The position numbers and the translations under genes are program-made. From assembly GCF_033807535.1 (NCBI RefSeq), contig NZ_CP136856.1:1545001-1609000 (forward strand): 64,000 bases of DNA, written 5' to 3'. This document shows positions 8,628 through 17,407 of this stretch, piece after piece (the stretch's first letter is position 1; every line of letters begins with the position of its first letter). Origin of the DNA: Oceanisphaera sp. IT1-181 (lineage in GTDB: Bacteria > Pseudomonadota > Gammaproteobacteria > Enterobacterales > Aeromonadaceae). A model generated the notes under the pieces. That model was not told the origin of the DNA and did not search any database. It saw only the letters and a list, made by a program, of their open reading frames with translations.

Positions 8628-10619
8628 ATGAAAAAGCTACTCTATGGACTGGGAGCCTTGCTGCTGCTGATCCTGCTAGCGGGCATTATTTTAATTCAGG
8701 TAGTGGATACCGACCGCGTTAAGCGAGTATTGATTGAGCAAACCAAAGAAAAAACCGGCCGTACCTTAGTGATTAATGGTGATTTAAGCTGGCGCTTTTT
8801 CCCCTCGATTGGCTTTACCGTGACCGACACCGCCTTATTAGATCCGCCGGGCTTTGAGGGTGGCAACACCTTATCGATTGGTGAGCTCAGCTTAGATGTG
8901 GCCTTAAAGCCGCTGTTTAATAATCGTCTCGAAGTGGGTGAAGCTGTGCTCAAGAATGCACGGCTGCATTTAATTACCCGCAAAGATGGCGTGACCAACC
9001 TAGATGACTTGCGCCAGCTCGCAGCCAACAAGGCGGCTGATGGCACTGGCACGAACAGCAAAACTGGCACTGACACTGGCAATGAAACCGACACTAGTTC
9101 TGACACTACTGCCGGAAATACAGAGAGCGAAAACAGCAAAGAACCCATGAGCTTTAGTTTGGCGGGTGTAAGCGTACAAGATGCGGAAGTGGTCATGCAA
9201 AATCAGGCTACCGATAAGTTAACGCGCCTGAGTAAGGTTAACTTTAAGCTGGATGATTTTGCACCGGATCAAACCGTTCCTTTAAGCCTTTCTGGAAATT
9301 TATTTAGCGACGATCTGCAGGGCAGCATTAAGGCGAACGGCAAATTTTGGTTAGCGCCTGAGTTTAATCGTTTTCTATTAAGCGACCTTACCCTCGATGT
9401 GGGCGCCACTGGCCGTGCTATTCCGGGTAATAAACAGCTGCAGTTACAAGGCCAGTTAGCCTATGACTTAGACCAAAAGCTGGCTGAGTTTACCGAGCTT
9501 AACTTGGAACTAGGCGAGCTCAAGGTGTCGGGTGCGTTGGCGGTACGCCACCAAAATATGCCTGAGTTGACCTTTAAGCTGCACACCGACTTGTTAAATG
9601 TGGACGCCTTGCAAGAAGAATGGCGCAGCGGTACTAAGCCCACTAAAGTCGAGAACGCAGATAAAGACACCACCAATGCACCAAGCCGTAGCGCCTCAGT
9701 GCCGGCGACCTTGTCTAAATCCACGCCTTCTAGCGAAGCCAGCAGCTCTTTCTTACAAGGCATCAATCTTAACGGCGACTTGTCGGCCGATAAGGTGCTG
9801 ATGCAAGGCATAGAGCTGGAGCAGCTGGATGTTCATATTCAGTCAAAACAGGGCAAGCTTGAGCTTAATCCCATCCAAGCTCAGCTTTATGAAGGACAAA
9901 TAGAAGCCGAGGCCAAGCTTGATTTTACCGAGCAGCCCACGCGCTTTAGTGTGCATCAAACCCTGACCGACGTGAACGCAGATACCTTGCTGAGCGCCGC
10001 GACCAGCATCGATTACATCGAAGGTCGTGCCGATGTAACTGTGGATGCTAAAGGCGCGGGTTTTAGTAGCGAAGAGCTCCGCAAAAATCTCACCGGCACC
10101 GCCAACATTAGCGTGGCCGACGGCGCTGTAGAGGGCGTTAATTTCGCGGCCCTTATTCGCCGTGCCCACGCCCAAATAAAAGGCTTACCGTTACCGGCGA
10201 AAGAAGACGTTGAAAAAACCGACTTTAGTGCGCTTACTGCCGACTTTGTCATTGGTAAAGGTATGGTCAGCACCGACAACCTGCACTTAGCCTCGCCCTT
10301 ACTGCGTATCAACGGCGAGGGTAAAACCAACCTTGGCGACGAGTCATTGAACGTACTGTTAAATACCGCGGTCGTGGGCAGTATTAAAGGCCAAGACGGC
10401 GAAGAGTTAGATGAGCTTAAAAACATCATTCTGCCTATTCGCATTAGTGGCACCTATAAAGATCCCCAATACCGTTTAGATTTACAGCAAGTGTTTGATG
10501 TGTATTTAAGTGACAAGGCTGACAAAGAAGTTGAACGCCTTAAACGTAAACTCGACGAAAAGCTGGGCGACAAGCTCGGTGATAAGTTACCGGGATTATT
10601 GGATAAGCTGGGGCTGTGA
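8628..10619 (+). CDS. asmA: AsmA family inner-membrane protein
   Basis: AsmA-like proteins are inner-membrane-anchored, largely periplasmic proteins implicated in lipid transfer to the outer membrane. The 663-residue product starts with one transmembrane segment (about residues 4-24) and has the conserved AsmA N-terminal domain and a C-terminal AsmA domain (GISVADGAVEGVN-like segment near residue 500, DPQYRLDLQQVFDVY near 615). Two low-complexity insertions rich in Thr, Ser, Gly and Asp lie near residues 137-168 and 340-375; they probably form linkers. The gene probably shares a transcript with dcd. Assignment to asmA rather than a paralogue rests mostly on the dcd neighbour. Confidence 0.88.
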   Translation: MKKLLYGLGALLLLILLAGIILIQVVDTDRVKRVLIEQTKEKTGRTLVINGDLSWRFFPSIGFTVTDTALLDPPGFEGGNTLSIGELSLDVALKPLFNNRLEVGEAVLKNARLHLITRKDGVTNLDDLRQLAANKAADGTGTNSKTGTDTGNETDTSSDTTAGNTESENSKEPMSFSLAGVSVQDAEVVMQNQATDKLTRLSKVNFKLDDFAPDQTVPLSLSGNLFSDDLQGSIKANGKFWLAPEFNRFLLSDLTLDVGATGRAIPGNKQLQLQGQLAYDLDQKLAEFTELNLELGELKVSGALAVRHQNMPELTFKLHTDLLNVDALQEEWRSGTKPTKVENADKDTTNAPSRSASVPATLSKSTPSSEASSSFLQGINLNGDLSADKVLMQGIELEQLDVHIQSKQGKLELNPIQAQLYEGQIEAEAKLDFTEQPTRFSVHQTLTDVNADTLLSAATSIDYIEGRADVTVDAKGAGFSSEELRKNLTGTANISVADGAVEGVNFAALIRRAHAQIKGLPLPAKEDVEKTDFSALTADFVIGKGMVSTDNLHLASPLLRINGEGKTNLGDESLNVLLNTAVVGSIKGQDGEELDELKNIILPIRISGTYKDPQYRLDLQQVFDVYLSDKADKEVERLKRKLDEKLGDKLGDKLPGLLDKLGL

Positions 10620-10676
10620 TCCGATCGCCATTAACCACGCTTTCCTCCGTTAAGCTTGATGTATAGGTTTTGCAGA

Positions 10677-11183
10677 ATGAGTAAAGAATTGACTAATAAA
10701 GATAACCCAAGGGTGTTGGTGGTGTGTTTAGGCAATATTTGCCGCTCACCTACCGCAGAGGCGGTGTTACGCCAGCGCGCTGCCAGTGCGGGTGTGGCGA
10801 TAACTGTTGATTCAGCAGGTACTTATGGTGGACATGCGGGAGCTGCACCCGATGCGCGTTCGCGGGCGGCAGGGGAGCGCCGAGGATATGACTTTAGCGG
10901 TATTCGTGCTCGCCAAGTTAAAGCCAGTGATTTCGTGGAGTTCGATACCATCTTGGCGGCGGATCGCAGTAATTTAGCGGATCTTAAAGCGCTGTGCCCC
11001 GTTGAGCATCAGCATAAAATTAAGCTGCTGCTAAGTTTTAATGGCGATGCCGAACAAGACACTAAGCAAGACGCCCAGCAAGAAGTGCCGGACCCGTATT
11101 ACGGAGGTGAGCAAGGCTTTGAGCAGGTGCTGGATCTGATTGAGTCAGCCTGTGATGGCTTGTTAGCGCAATATACTAAGTGA
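10677..11183 (+). CDS. Low-molecular-weight protein-tyrosine phosphatase
   Basis: Cytosolic phosphatase of the LMW-PTP/arsenate-reductase fold. The 168-residue protein has the CX5R loop CLGNICRS (nucleophile C17, R23) near the N-terminus and the general-acid motif DPYYGG near residue 140. An in-frame alternative start exists at 10659; I prefer 10677 (MSKELT), though ribosome site evidence is weak for both. It lies 57 nt after asmA with no polysaccharide export genes nearby, so a Wzb-like role is not indicated and the substrate is unknown. Confidence 0.88.
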   Translation: MSKELTNKDNPRVLVVCLGNICRSPTAEAVLRQRAASAGVAITVDSAGTYGGHAGAAPDARSRAAGERRGYDFSGIRARQVKASDFVEFDTILAADRSNLADLKALCPVEHQHKIKLLLSFNGDAEQDTKQDAQQEVPDPYYGGEQGFEQVLDLIESACDGLLAQYTK

Positions 11184-11251
11184 TCTTAAGGGTAAAGATT
11201 TATCTGCAACGGAACCCGCAGAATCCACGGAACAATAGAGATAAAATCTAA

Positions 11252-11542
11252 CCTGATTACTTATGAACCTCAGCCATTATGCCCGATGTTTGGGTTTGTT
11301 TTTTCTCACTACTCGGTTGGCTCCAAGGCCAAGGGTCTAGCACTTGTAGCAGCCAATTTATTCGGCTGGCCAGCTCCGCTGGCTGTTTGTGAGGTTTAAG
11401 AATAAAACCAAAACCGTGCCGAAGTCCTCTTCGCCGAAGAGACGAGTATCTACAAGAGAGGAGACGGGCATCTCCCTGTAACTTATTGAATTCATTTATG
11501 CTGAGCTCACTGAAATATGGCTGAGCTTTGTGGGTAATCAGG
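11252..11542 (-). mobile_element. Miniature inverted-repeat element, copy A (291 bp)
   Basis: Bounded by imperfect terminal inverted repeats (CCTGATTAC at each end, CTCAGCCAT 17 nt in) and by a perfect 8-bp target duplication AAATCTAA at 11244-11251 and 11543-11550. The same element occurs as copy B at 15925-16214 in the opposite orientation with a different 8-bp duplication. No gene is encoded. The interior holds the CGTCTCTTCGGCGAAGAGG hairpin repeat (reverse strand, 11420-11444) and a GAATAAATTG segment. It occupies much of the 618-nt gap between the phosphatase and LysR genes; 11551-11801 shows nothing further that I can name. Confidence 0.85.
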
Positions 11543-11801
11543 AAATCTAAAAGCATTTGATTGGATAGAGCTTAATTAACGGGCTAATTCGCTCTGCACT
11601 CGCTCTTCATCCATAAGATATCTTTGCCCTTTCGATCTTATTAAGCTTAATTTTCCGTGGGTTCCGCGTTCTTCCGTTACGAAAAATATCTTAAAGCGCT
11701 TTGATATGAAAAATGCGGATGCAGGCAGCGAGAGGTATTTGGTTAACTGGGTTGAAACCGCCACTTGTTAAACCGTACTGCTTAAACAACCAGCGTGAGA
11801 T

Positions 11802-12671
11802 TTAACTAAGAGACTCGCTTAAAAAGTCCAGTAGCATCCGCACCTTGGGCGACAGATGGCGGTTATGGGGATATAGCGCCCAAATACCGTCGTCCGGCTC
11901 TTGATATAGCTCTAATAAGGGGATTAATTGCCCCGCATCCAGCGCTGGCTGCACATAGTAATCTGGCAGTTGCACTATGCCGATGCCTTTTAGCGCTGCA
12001 TCCAACAAGGCCCAGCCGCTGTCGCAGCGAATATTGCCTTTTACCCGCACATTGCGCGCCTTACCTTGTTCCTGAAAGCGCCAGTAATCCAAATTACCCT
12101 GCAAGCAATTATGTTGCTCCAGCTCCGATAACGAGTGGGGCACACCATAAGTTGACAGATAATTAGGCGAAGCACACACATACTGAGTACGTGAAGACAG
12201 CCGCTTGGCCATCATGCTGGAGTCTTCCAGCTTACCTAGGCGCACGGCCAGATCAAAGCCCTCCGCCACCAAATCCAGTTTTTGGTTGGTCAGGTTCATT
12301 TGTACTTCTAAATCGGGATAAAGCAGCACAAAATCGTTGACCAATGGCGCTATGGTTTTTTCACCGAAGGTGATGGGTGCCGTTAGCTTTAACTTGCCCT
12401 TGGGGGCCAGCTGCAAATTAGTGATAGTGCGTTCTGCTTCCTCCAGCCCGTCGAGTACTTGCCGGCAGTGCTGATAATAGATTTGCCCAGCTTCCGTCAC
12501 CGACACCTTGCGGGTAGTACGGTAAAATAACTTGGTCGACAATCGGCCTTCCAGCGCGCTTACCTGACGACTCACTTGGGCGGTAGAAATTCCCAACCTT
12601 TTGGCTGCCTGAGTAAAGCTTTCTACCTCGGCCACCGCCACAAACTCGCTCACACCTTCCCATATAAACAT
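11802..12671 (-). CDS. LysR family transcriptional regulator
   Basis: A 289-residue LysR-type regulator. The N-terminal helix-turn-helix (SFTQAAKRLGISTAQVSRQV, about residues 17-36) is followed by a LysR substrate-binding domain starting near residue 88 (KGKLKLTAPITFGE). The frame opens 15 codons earlier, but the ATG at 12671 has AAGGACG upstream and gives the standard length. It is divergent from the small secreted gene and frmA, which makes control of the formaldehyde/glutathione genes plausible; that is inference from position. Confidence 0.9.
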   Translation of the reverse strand: MFIWEGVSEFVAVAEVESFTQAAKRLGISTAQVSRQVSALEGRLSTKLFYRTTRKVSVTEAGQIYYQHCRQVLDGLEEAERTITNLQLAPKGKLKLTAPITFGEKTIAPLVNDFVLLYPDLEVQMNLTNQKLDLVAEGFDLAVRLGKLEDSSMMAKRLSSRTQYVCASPNYLSTYGVPHSLSELEQHNCLQGNLDYWRFQEQGKARNVRVKGNIRCDSGWALLDAALKGIGIVQLPDYYVQPALDAGQLIPLLELYQEPDDGIWALYPHNRHLSPKVRMLLDFLSESLS

Positions 12672-13052
12672 GTCTACGTCCTTACGTTGGTGGCGAACAC
12701 ATCCACATAGGCACATTGTATTGTTTCTTTGGGGTAAAAGTAATTTAAAATTTAGGCCTATTATTAATTTTAACAGGGTAGTTATAATGGCAGGCTAAGA
12801 TACATCCGCATGCCATTATGGTGTGATGCATTGCTATCCGACACACCACCATCAAGTGTTGAGCATTCCAGAGAGCAGAGCACGTTTGTCTTTCTGCTCG
12901 ACAGGGCATCACCATGCACACCGCGCTTATAATTATTACAGCATGGTAACTATATTTTGTAAAATGGTGTAATTATCTTATTCCAGTAACTATATATAAT
13001 TCACTCATCAACACGGCAGCAGTTTGCGCCGTGTCATCTTTGAGGAATTATC
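12672..13052. promoter_or_regulatory. Divergent control region, LysR gene / secreted-protein gene
   Basis: This 381-nt gap is AT-rich around 12930-13005, with TTACAGCATGGTAACTATAT and TTGTAAAATGG patterns of the kind LysR proteins bind. A 7-bp hairpin ACACGGC/GCCGTGT lies at 13011-13034 just before the GAGGAA ribosome site of the downstream gene. Exact promoter elements cannot be fixed by eye. Confidence 0.4.
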
Positions 13053-13301
13053 ATGACCCACATCACTAACCCGAAACGTCTGTTTGCCACCCTGCTGGTT
13101 GCAGCCACCGTGAGCATCTCAGCCTTGCCGGCTCAAGCTCAAGCCCAAACCCAAACCCAAACCCAAACTTTAAGCCAGCAAGTGAGCTCGACTAGCTTAG
13201 TTTCTAAAGGCAATGAGGCATCTCATGGTGATGGCGTCGATCATCGTCAATGCAAACAACTGCGTCGCGCTGGTACGCCGCTGCCCGGTTACTGCTTCTA
13301 A
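13053..13301 (+). CDS. Small secreted protein with Gln-Thr repeat, unknown function
   Basis: I do not recognise this 82-residue protein. It has a clear Sec signal peptide (KR at residues 8-9, hydrophobic LFATLLVAATVSISA, likely cleavage after ALPAQA). A run of alternating Gln-Thr follows, encoded by repeats of the hexamer CCAAAC around 13145-13169. The C-terminus has two cysteines and a CKQLRRAGTPLPGYCF ending. TTTGAGGAATTATC precedes the ATG. It lies between the LysR gene and frmA, so it may be co-regulated with formaldehyde detoxification. The hexamer repeat keeps frame, so copy-number change would alter length without ending translation. Confidence 0.7.
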   Translation: MTHITNPKRLFATLLVAATVSISALPAQAQAQTQTQTQTLSQQVSSTSLVSKGNEASHGDGVDHRQCKQLRRAGTPLPGYCF

Positions 13302-13525
13302 TTGGCGTTGTTTCCTAAATCAGAGCAGGGCTCGGTAGCCCAAATTTTTAACTACACTTAATTATTGTAAGTCTTGTTGGCAAACATGGTGTTGGTAACC
13401 ACGATTGATAACCCTTGCTGGTCAACGCTCAGCACCTTGCAGTACTCGCAATTAATAAACATCTAGGCTCAGCAAGACTATTGAGTTTGCTGACTTGTGC
13501 CCAACCACCGTCTCTGGAGACGTTT

Positions 13526-14653
13526 ATGACTCAGATTATCAAATCTAAAGCCGCCATCGCCTGGGGCCCAAATCAGCCATTGTCTATTGAAGAAGTGGAT
13601 GTGATGCCACCTCAGGCCGGTGAAGTGCGAGTACGCATTGTCGCCAGCGGCGTGTGCCATACCGATGCTTTTACCTTGTCCGGTGACGATCCGGAAGGCA
13701 TCTTCCCGGTGATCCTCGGCCACGAAGGTGGCGGCATCGTCGAATCTATCGGCGAAGGCGTAACCAGCGTGCAAGTGGGCGACCATGTGATCCCGCTCTA
13801 CACCCCTGAGTGTGGCGAGTGTAAATTCTGCAAATCCGGCAAAACCAACCTGTGCCAGAAAATTCGCGAAACTCAGGGCAGGGGCCTGATGCCGGACGGC
13901 ACCAGCCGCTTCTTTAAAGATGGCCAGCCCATTTTCCACTACATGGGCTGCTCGACCTTCTCCGAATACACGGTATTGCCAGAAATTTCGCTGGCCAAGG
14001 TCAATAAAGAAGCGCCACTAGAAGAAGTCTGTTTACTCGGTTGTGGCGTGACCACCGGCATGGGGGCGGTGATGAATACCGCCAAGGTAGAAGAGGGCGC
14101 CACCGTGGCCATCTTCGGCATGGGCGGCATTGGTCTGTCGGCCATTATTGGTGCCACCATGGCTAAAGCCAGCCGCATCATTGCCATTGATATCAACGAG
14201 AGCAAGTTCGAGCTAGCCCGCAAGTTAGGCGCTACCGACTGCATTAACCCGCAAGATTATGATAAACCAATTCAAGACGTGATCGTCGAGCTGACCGACG
14301 GCGGTGTGGATTACTCCTTTGAGTGTATCGGCAACGTCAATGTGATGCGCTCCGCTCTTGAATGCTGTCATAAAGGCTGGGGCGAGTCGGTAATCATCGG
14401 CGTAGCCGGTGCCGGTCAGGAAATTTCAACCCGTCCGTTCCAATTGGTCACCGGTCGAGTTTGGAAGGGGTCAGCATTTGGTGGCGTAAAAGGTCGCTCC
14501 GAGCTGCCGGGCTATGTTGACCGTTACATGAAGGGTGAGTTTAAGCTCAACCACTTTATTACTCACACCATGGGTCTGGAAAAGATTAACGAAGCCTTCG
14601 ATCTCATGCATGCAGGCAAAAGTATTCGTACCGTGATCCATTTCGACAAATAA
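13526..14653 (+). CDS. frmA: S-(hydroxymethyl)glutathione dehydrogenase
   Basis: Class III zinc alcohol dehydrogenase that oxidises the formaldehyde-glutathione adduct to S-formylglutathione with NAD+. The 375-residue protein has the catalytic-zinc motif GVCHTDAFTLSG (C44), GHEGGG, the structural-zinc cluster CGECKFCKSGKTNLC, and the Rossmann motif GMGGIGLSAIIG. The ATG at 13526 follows CTCTGGAGACG; an upstream in-frame extension of 37 codons is not family-like. fghA, 1.8 kb downstream, performs the next step. Confidence 0.95.
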   Translation: MTQIIKSKAAIAWGPNQPLSIEEVDVMPPQAGEVRVRIVASGVCHTDAFTLSGDDPEGIFPVILGHEGGGIVESIGEGVTSVQVGDHVIPLYTPECGECKFCKSGKTNLCQKIRETQGRGLMPDGTSRFFKDGQPIFHYMGCSTFSEYTVLPEISLAKVNKEAPLEEVCLLGCGVTTGMGAVMNTAKVEEGATVAIFGMGGIGLSAIIGATMAKASRIIAIDINESKFELARKLGATDCINPQDYDKPIQDVIVELTDGGVDYSFECIGNVNVMRSALECCHKGWGESVIIGVAGAGQEISTRPFQLVTGRVWKGSAFGGVKGRSELPGYVDRYMKGEFKLNHFITHTMGLEKINEAFDLMHAGKSIRTVIHFDK

Positions 14654-14978
14654 CAGCAACAAAAGCGTATTTTAAAACGAGTTTAGAGGCTGTGCTAGAT
14701 AAATAGTCGGTCTCTGCTCTACGAATAAAGGCAGAACATGAGGACTTTAATACTCATTGTTGCACTGACTTGTTTTCTTAAACTTCATTGTTACTAACTG
14801 ACAAAAGTAATTTGATGTTTCAGCTCTTATTAATGCTGACAAATAATATAAACTGGCCTCAGTAATAAGGTGGCAATAATAACGGCTATATATAAAAAGT
14901 AATAAAAATAATTTTCTATTATTCGGTAATTTTTTAGCAGTATTAACATGTGTAATAAACCACCACAAGGTAATTAAC
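14654..14978. other. AT-rich gap between frmA and cupin gene
   Basis: This stretch holds no gene that I can support. Its second half (14740-14970) is strongly AT-rich, with TATATATAAAAAGTAATAAA, and probably contains the promoter of the cupin/VOC pair. No clear terminator follows frmA. Confidence 0.35.
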
Positions 14979-15395
14979 GTGACTCAGTCAGTTAACGAAA
15001 ACAACATCACCAAACTTGCTCAAAAGCCGGGTATTCAACTGTTTAAGGCTGGCACCTTCAAGCTGAATGAACTGGCCGGCTTACTTGAAGTAAATAATCT
15101 TAAAAGTCAGATGGCAGAAGTTACTGTTACTGATAATTCAGATGGCCTGACGGTGGGTTTCTTTGCCATGCAACCTGGCGTTGACTTCGAATTTGTTTAT
15201 GAATTCGTAGAGTACAAGGTCATTACCAAAGGCAAAATTGTAATGCGCGACTTGCAAGGCAATAAATATGTAGCCGAAGTCGGTGACGTTGTCCTGTTCA
15301 CCCCTAATGTTACCGTTATTTTTGACGGCGAAAGTGATGGTGAGGCTGTTTATACCGCACACCGCACCGCAGCAGACATGTTTGCACCTAAATAA
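14979..15395 (+). CDS. Cupin-fold protein, unknown function
   Basis: A 138-residue protein whose C-terminal half fits a single cupin barrel (VYEFVEYKVITKGKIVMRD, then GDVVLFTPN near residues 104-112). It lacks an obvious His-rich metal motif in the first cupin box, so a metalloenzyme role is doubtful. It starts with GTG preceded by AAGGTAAT. The VOC gene follows 29 nt later, so the two are likely cotranscribed. Their position between frmA and fghA suggests a link to aldehyde/glutathione chemistry, but that is inference only. Confidence 0.7.
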   Translation: MTQSVNENNITKLAQKPGIQLFKAGTFKLNELAGLLEVNNLKSQMAEVTVTDNSDGLTVGFFAMQPGVDFEFVYEFVEYKVITKGKIVMRDLQGNKYVAEVGDVVLFTPNVTVIFDGESDGEAVYTAHRTAADMFAPK

Positions 15396-15424
15396 ATCAT
15401 CCATACATTATAGAGAGTAATACA

Positions 15425-15808
15425 ATGAGTATATTTACCCACGTTACCGTAGGCACCAACGATCTTAATCAGGCTCGCGCCTTCTATGACACCGTATTAG
15501 GCACTTTGGGCCTTAAGCGCATCGCCGATCTGGATGAAAACGGTTCAATCTGGGGCGTAGATGCACCTTCTTTCTTTGTGCTGAAGCCTGCCAATGGCCA
15601 GCCTGCAACTGTCGGTAACGGCGTAACGGTTAGCTTCGAAGCGCCGGACCGTGCATCAATCGACGCTTTCCATGCGGCGGCTTTAGCGGCCGGTTGCCCT
15701 GATGAAGGCGCACCAGCTACTCGCGATTGGGCACCTAATGCCTATGCTGCTTACACCCGCGATTTAGACGGTAACAAACTTGCCGTTTATTGCTTCAAGC
15801 CTGCATAA
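15425..15808 (+). CDS. VOC family protein (glyoxalase/dioxygenase fold)
   Basis: A 127-residue vicinal-oxygen-chelate protein. It has the beta-alpha-beta-beta-beta opening (IFTHVTVGTNDLNQARAFYD) and the closing AAYTRDLDGNKLAVYCF strand with the usual C-terminal metal or structural position. Such proteins act as lyases, dioxygenases or resistance proteins, so the substrate cannot be named. It follows the cupin gene by 29 nt. A 15-bp hairpin lies 50 nt after its stop. Confidence 0.82.
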   Translation: MSIFTHVTVGTNDLNQARAFYDTVLGTLGLKRIADLDENGSIWGVDAPSFFVLKPANGQPATVGNGVTVSFEAPDRASIDAFHAAALAAGCPDEGAPATRDWAPNAYAAYTRDLDGNKLAVYCFKPA

Positions 15809-15858
15809 CGTCCTGCTTCAAGCCTACTGCTAGGCCTTCGCCTTGCAGTATAATAAAT

Positions 15859-15891
15859 GCGGCCAGAAAGCCTAACAGGCTTTCTGGCCGC
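15859..15891. terminator. Strong hairpin after VOC gene
   Basis: GCGGCCAGAAAGCCT and its exact complement form a 15-bp stem with a 3-nt loop. No T-run follows, so this may be an mRNA-stabilising or attenuating hairpin rather than a classical terminator. Confidence 0.5.
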
Positions 15892-15924
15892 TGCGCTATG
15901 TACCTCTCGCCGCTCTATACGTTA

Positions 15925-16214
15925 CCTGATTACCCACAAAGCTCAGCCATGTTTCAGAGAACTCGGTACCAATGAATTCAATAGGTTACAGGGAGGTACC
16001 GTATCTTCGGCAAAGAACATGAGGCTCAGTTTGGTATTTTGACCTTGTAGGGGCCCGTCTCTTCGGCGAAGAGGACTTCGGCCCGGTTTGGTGTTTTGGT
16101 TTAAATCTAAATCTCAGTAACAGCCAGCAGAGCTGGCCTGCCGAATAAATTGGGCAGCTACAAAGAACAAACCGAAACAGGGTGCATTATGGCTGAGGTT
16201 CATACGTAATCAGG
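15925..16214 (+). mobile_element. Miniature inverted-repeat element, copy B (290 bp)
   Basis: Same element as copy A. It begins CCTGATTACCC and ends GTAATCAGG; outer 26-bp ends pair at about 21 of 26 positions. It is flanked by the perfect 8-bp duplication ATACGTTA at 15917-15924 and 16215-16222. The interior carries CGTCTCTTCGGCGAAGAGG at 16056-16074 and a CCGAATAAATTGG segment as in copy A. It fills most of the 607-nt gap before fghA; the rest of the gap (16223-16415) holds fghA upstream sequence. Confidence 0.87.
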
Positions 16215-16415
16215 ATACGTTATTACATTCTAGCCAAAGCTTTTCACTACCAGACCTCCACCAAAGCCCCTTGTGACGCTCAGTAAATAGCATCTTCCCC
16301 ATTATTGTTACTCATTGGTAAAGGTTATTTAATATATCTGGTCATTATCATCAGCACGAAATCGAATATAATATCGCCATTGCCACCACGGCACCCTGTA
16401 TTTTGGGAGATTCCA

Positions 16416-17255
16416 ATGAGTATTGAAAACCTGAGTTGTAACAAGAGCTTCGATGGCTGGAACAAACAGTATAGCCATTATTCAGAAACGCTGAATTGCA
16501 CCATGCGTTTTGCCATTTACCTGCCGCCACAGGTATCAATCGGTGACAAGGTGCCGGCCTTATACTGGCTGTCTGGCCTCACCTGCACCGATGAAAATTT
16601 CATGCACAAAGCCGGTGCCCAGCGCATTGCCGCCGAGCTGGGCATGGCCATTATTGCACCAGACACCAGTCCCCGCGGCGATGATGTCGCGGATGACGAC
16701 GGCTACGATTTGGGCAAGGGGGCCGGTTTCTACGTTAACGCCACCGAGGCACCCTGGAACCGGCATTATCGTATGTACGATTATGTGCTGAACGAGTTGC
16801 CGTCACTTGTCGAGTCCATGTTTCCGGTCAGTGAACAACGCTCCATTTCCGGTCACTCCATGGGTGGCCACGGTGCCTTGGTATTGGCTATGCAGAACCC
16901 TGAACGTTATCGTTCGGTGTCTGCCTTCAGCCCAATCAGCAACCCAGTTAATTGCCCTTGGGGTAAGAAGGCGTTCAATGCTTACTTGGGTAAAGATACC
17001 GCAGCTTGGGCCGATTATGACGCCAGCCTGCTAATGCGCGAAGCCCGCCAGTTTGTACCAGCGCTGGTGGATCAGGGCGAGGCCGACGATTTTCTCACCG
17101 AGCAGCTCAAGCCGGAGGCACTGGAAGCCGCCGCCAGCCACAGCGGTTACCCGCTGGAGCTAAATCGTCGAGAAGGCTATGATCACAGCTATTACTTTAT
17201 CGCCAGCTTTATCGAACAGCACCTGCGCTTTCATGCCGAGCACCTCACTCGCTAA
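16416..17255 (+). CDS. fghA: S-formylglutathione hydrolase
   Basis: Hydrolyses S-formylglutathione to formate and glutathione, the step after FrmA. The 279-residue serine hydrolase (esterase D fold) has the nucleophile motif GHSMGGHGA (S148) and a C-terminal catalytic His in GYDHSYYFI. Early motifs YWLSGLTCTDENF and APDTSPRGD are typical. The ATG at 16416 follows TTTGGGAGATTCC; a longer in-frame extension upstream is not family-like. MITE copy B lies between this gene and the cupin/VOC pair, so it probably has its own promoter. Confidence 0.95.
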   Translation: MSIENLSCNKSFDGWNKQYSHYSETLNCTMRFAIYLPPQVSIGDKVPALYWLSGLTCTDENFMHKAGAQRIAAELGMAIIAPDTSPRGDDVADDDGYDLGKGAGFYVNATEAPWNRHYRMYDYVLNELPSLVESMFPVSEQRSISGHSMGGHGALVLAMQNPERYRSVSAFSPISNPVNCPWGKKAFNAYLGKDTAAWADYDASLLMREARQFVPALVDQGEADDFLTEQLKPEALEAAASHSGYPLELNRREGYDHSYYFIASFIEQHLRFHAEHLTR

Positions 17256-17276
17256 TGCATATCCGTTAGAGCATAA

Positions 17277-17301
17277 GCCCCGAAGAGCTCGTCTTCGGGG
17301 C
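17277..17301. terminator. Hairpin after fghA
   Basis: GCCCCGAAGA/TCTTCGGGGC forms a 10-bp stem with a 5-nt loop 21 nt past the fghA stop. The following bases are not T-rich, so it is a candidate terminator or 3' stabiliser only. Confidence 0.5.
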
Positions 17302-17407
17302 CATTAGCCTGCCGGCCCTTGGTAGCGCCAACTACACTTGAAACACATCCTGTATTTACCACGCTAATTAACCCAACACGCACCAATTTCATCATTTGGA
17401 GGCTGAC

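Noticed and set aside
8696..10453. Reverse-strand frames opposite asmA
   Set aside because: Composition shadows of asmA, including its Thr/Ser-rich linkers.
11257..11556. A 99-codon reverse frame with a LITHKAQPYFSEL-like start, also seen near 15921
   Set aside because: Both frames lie inside the MITE copies and come from its ends, not from a gene.
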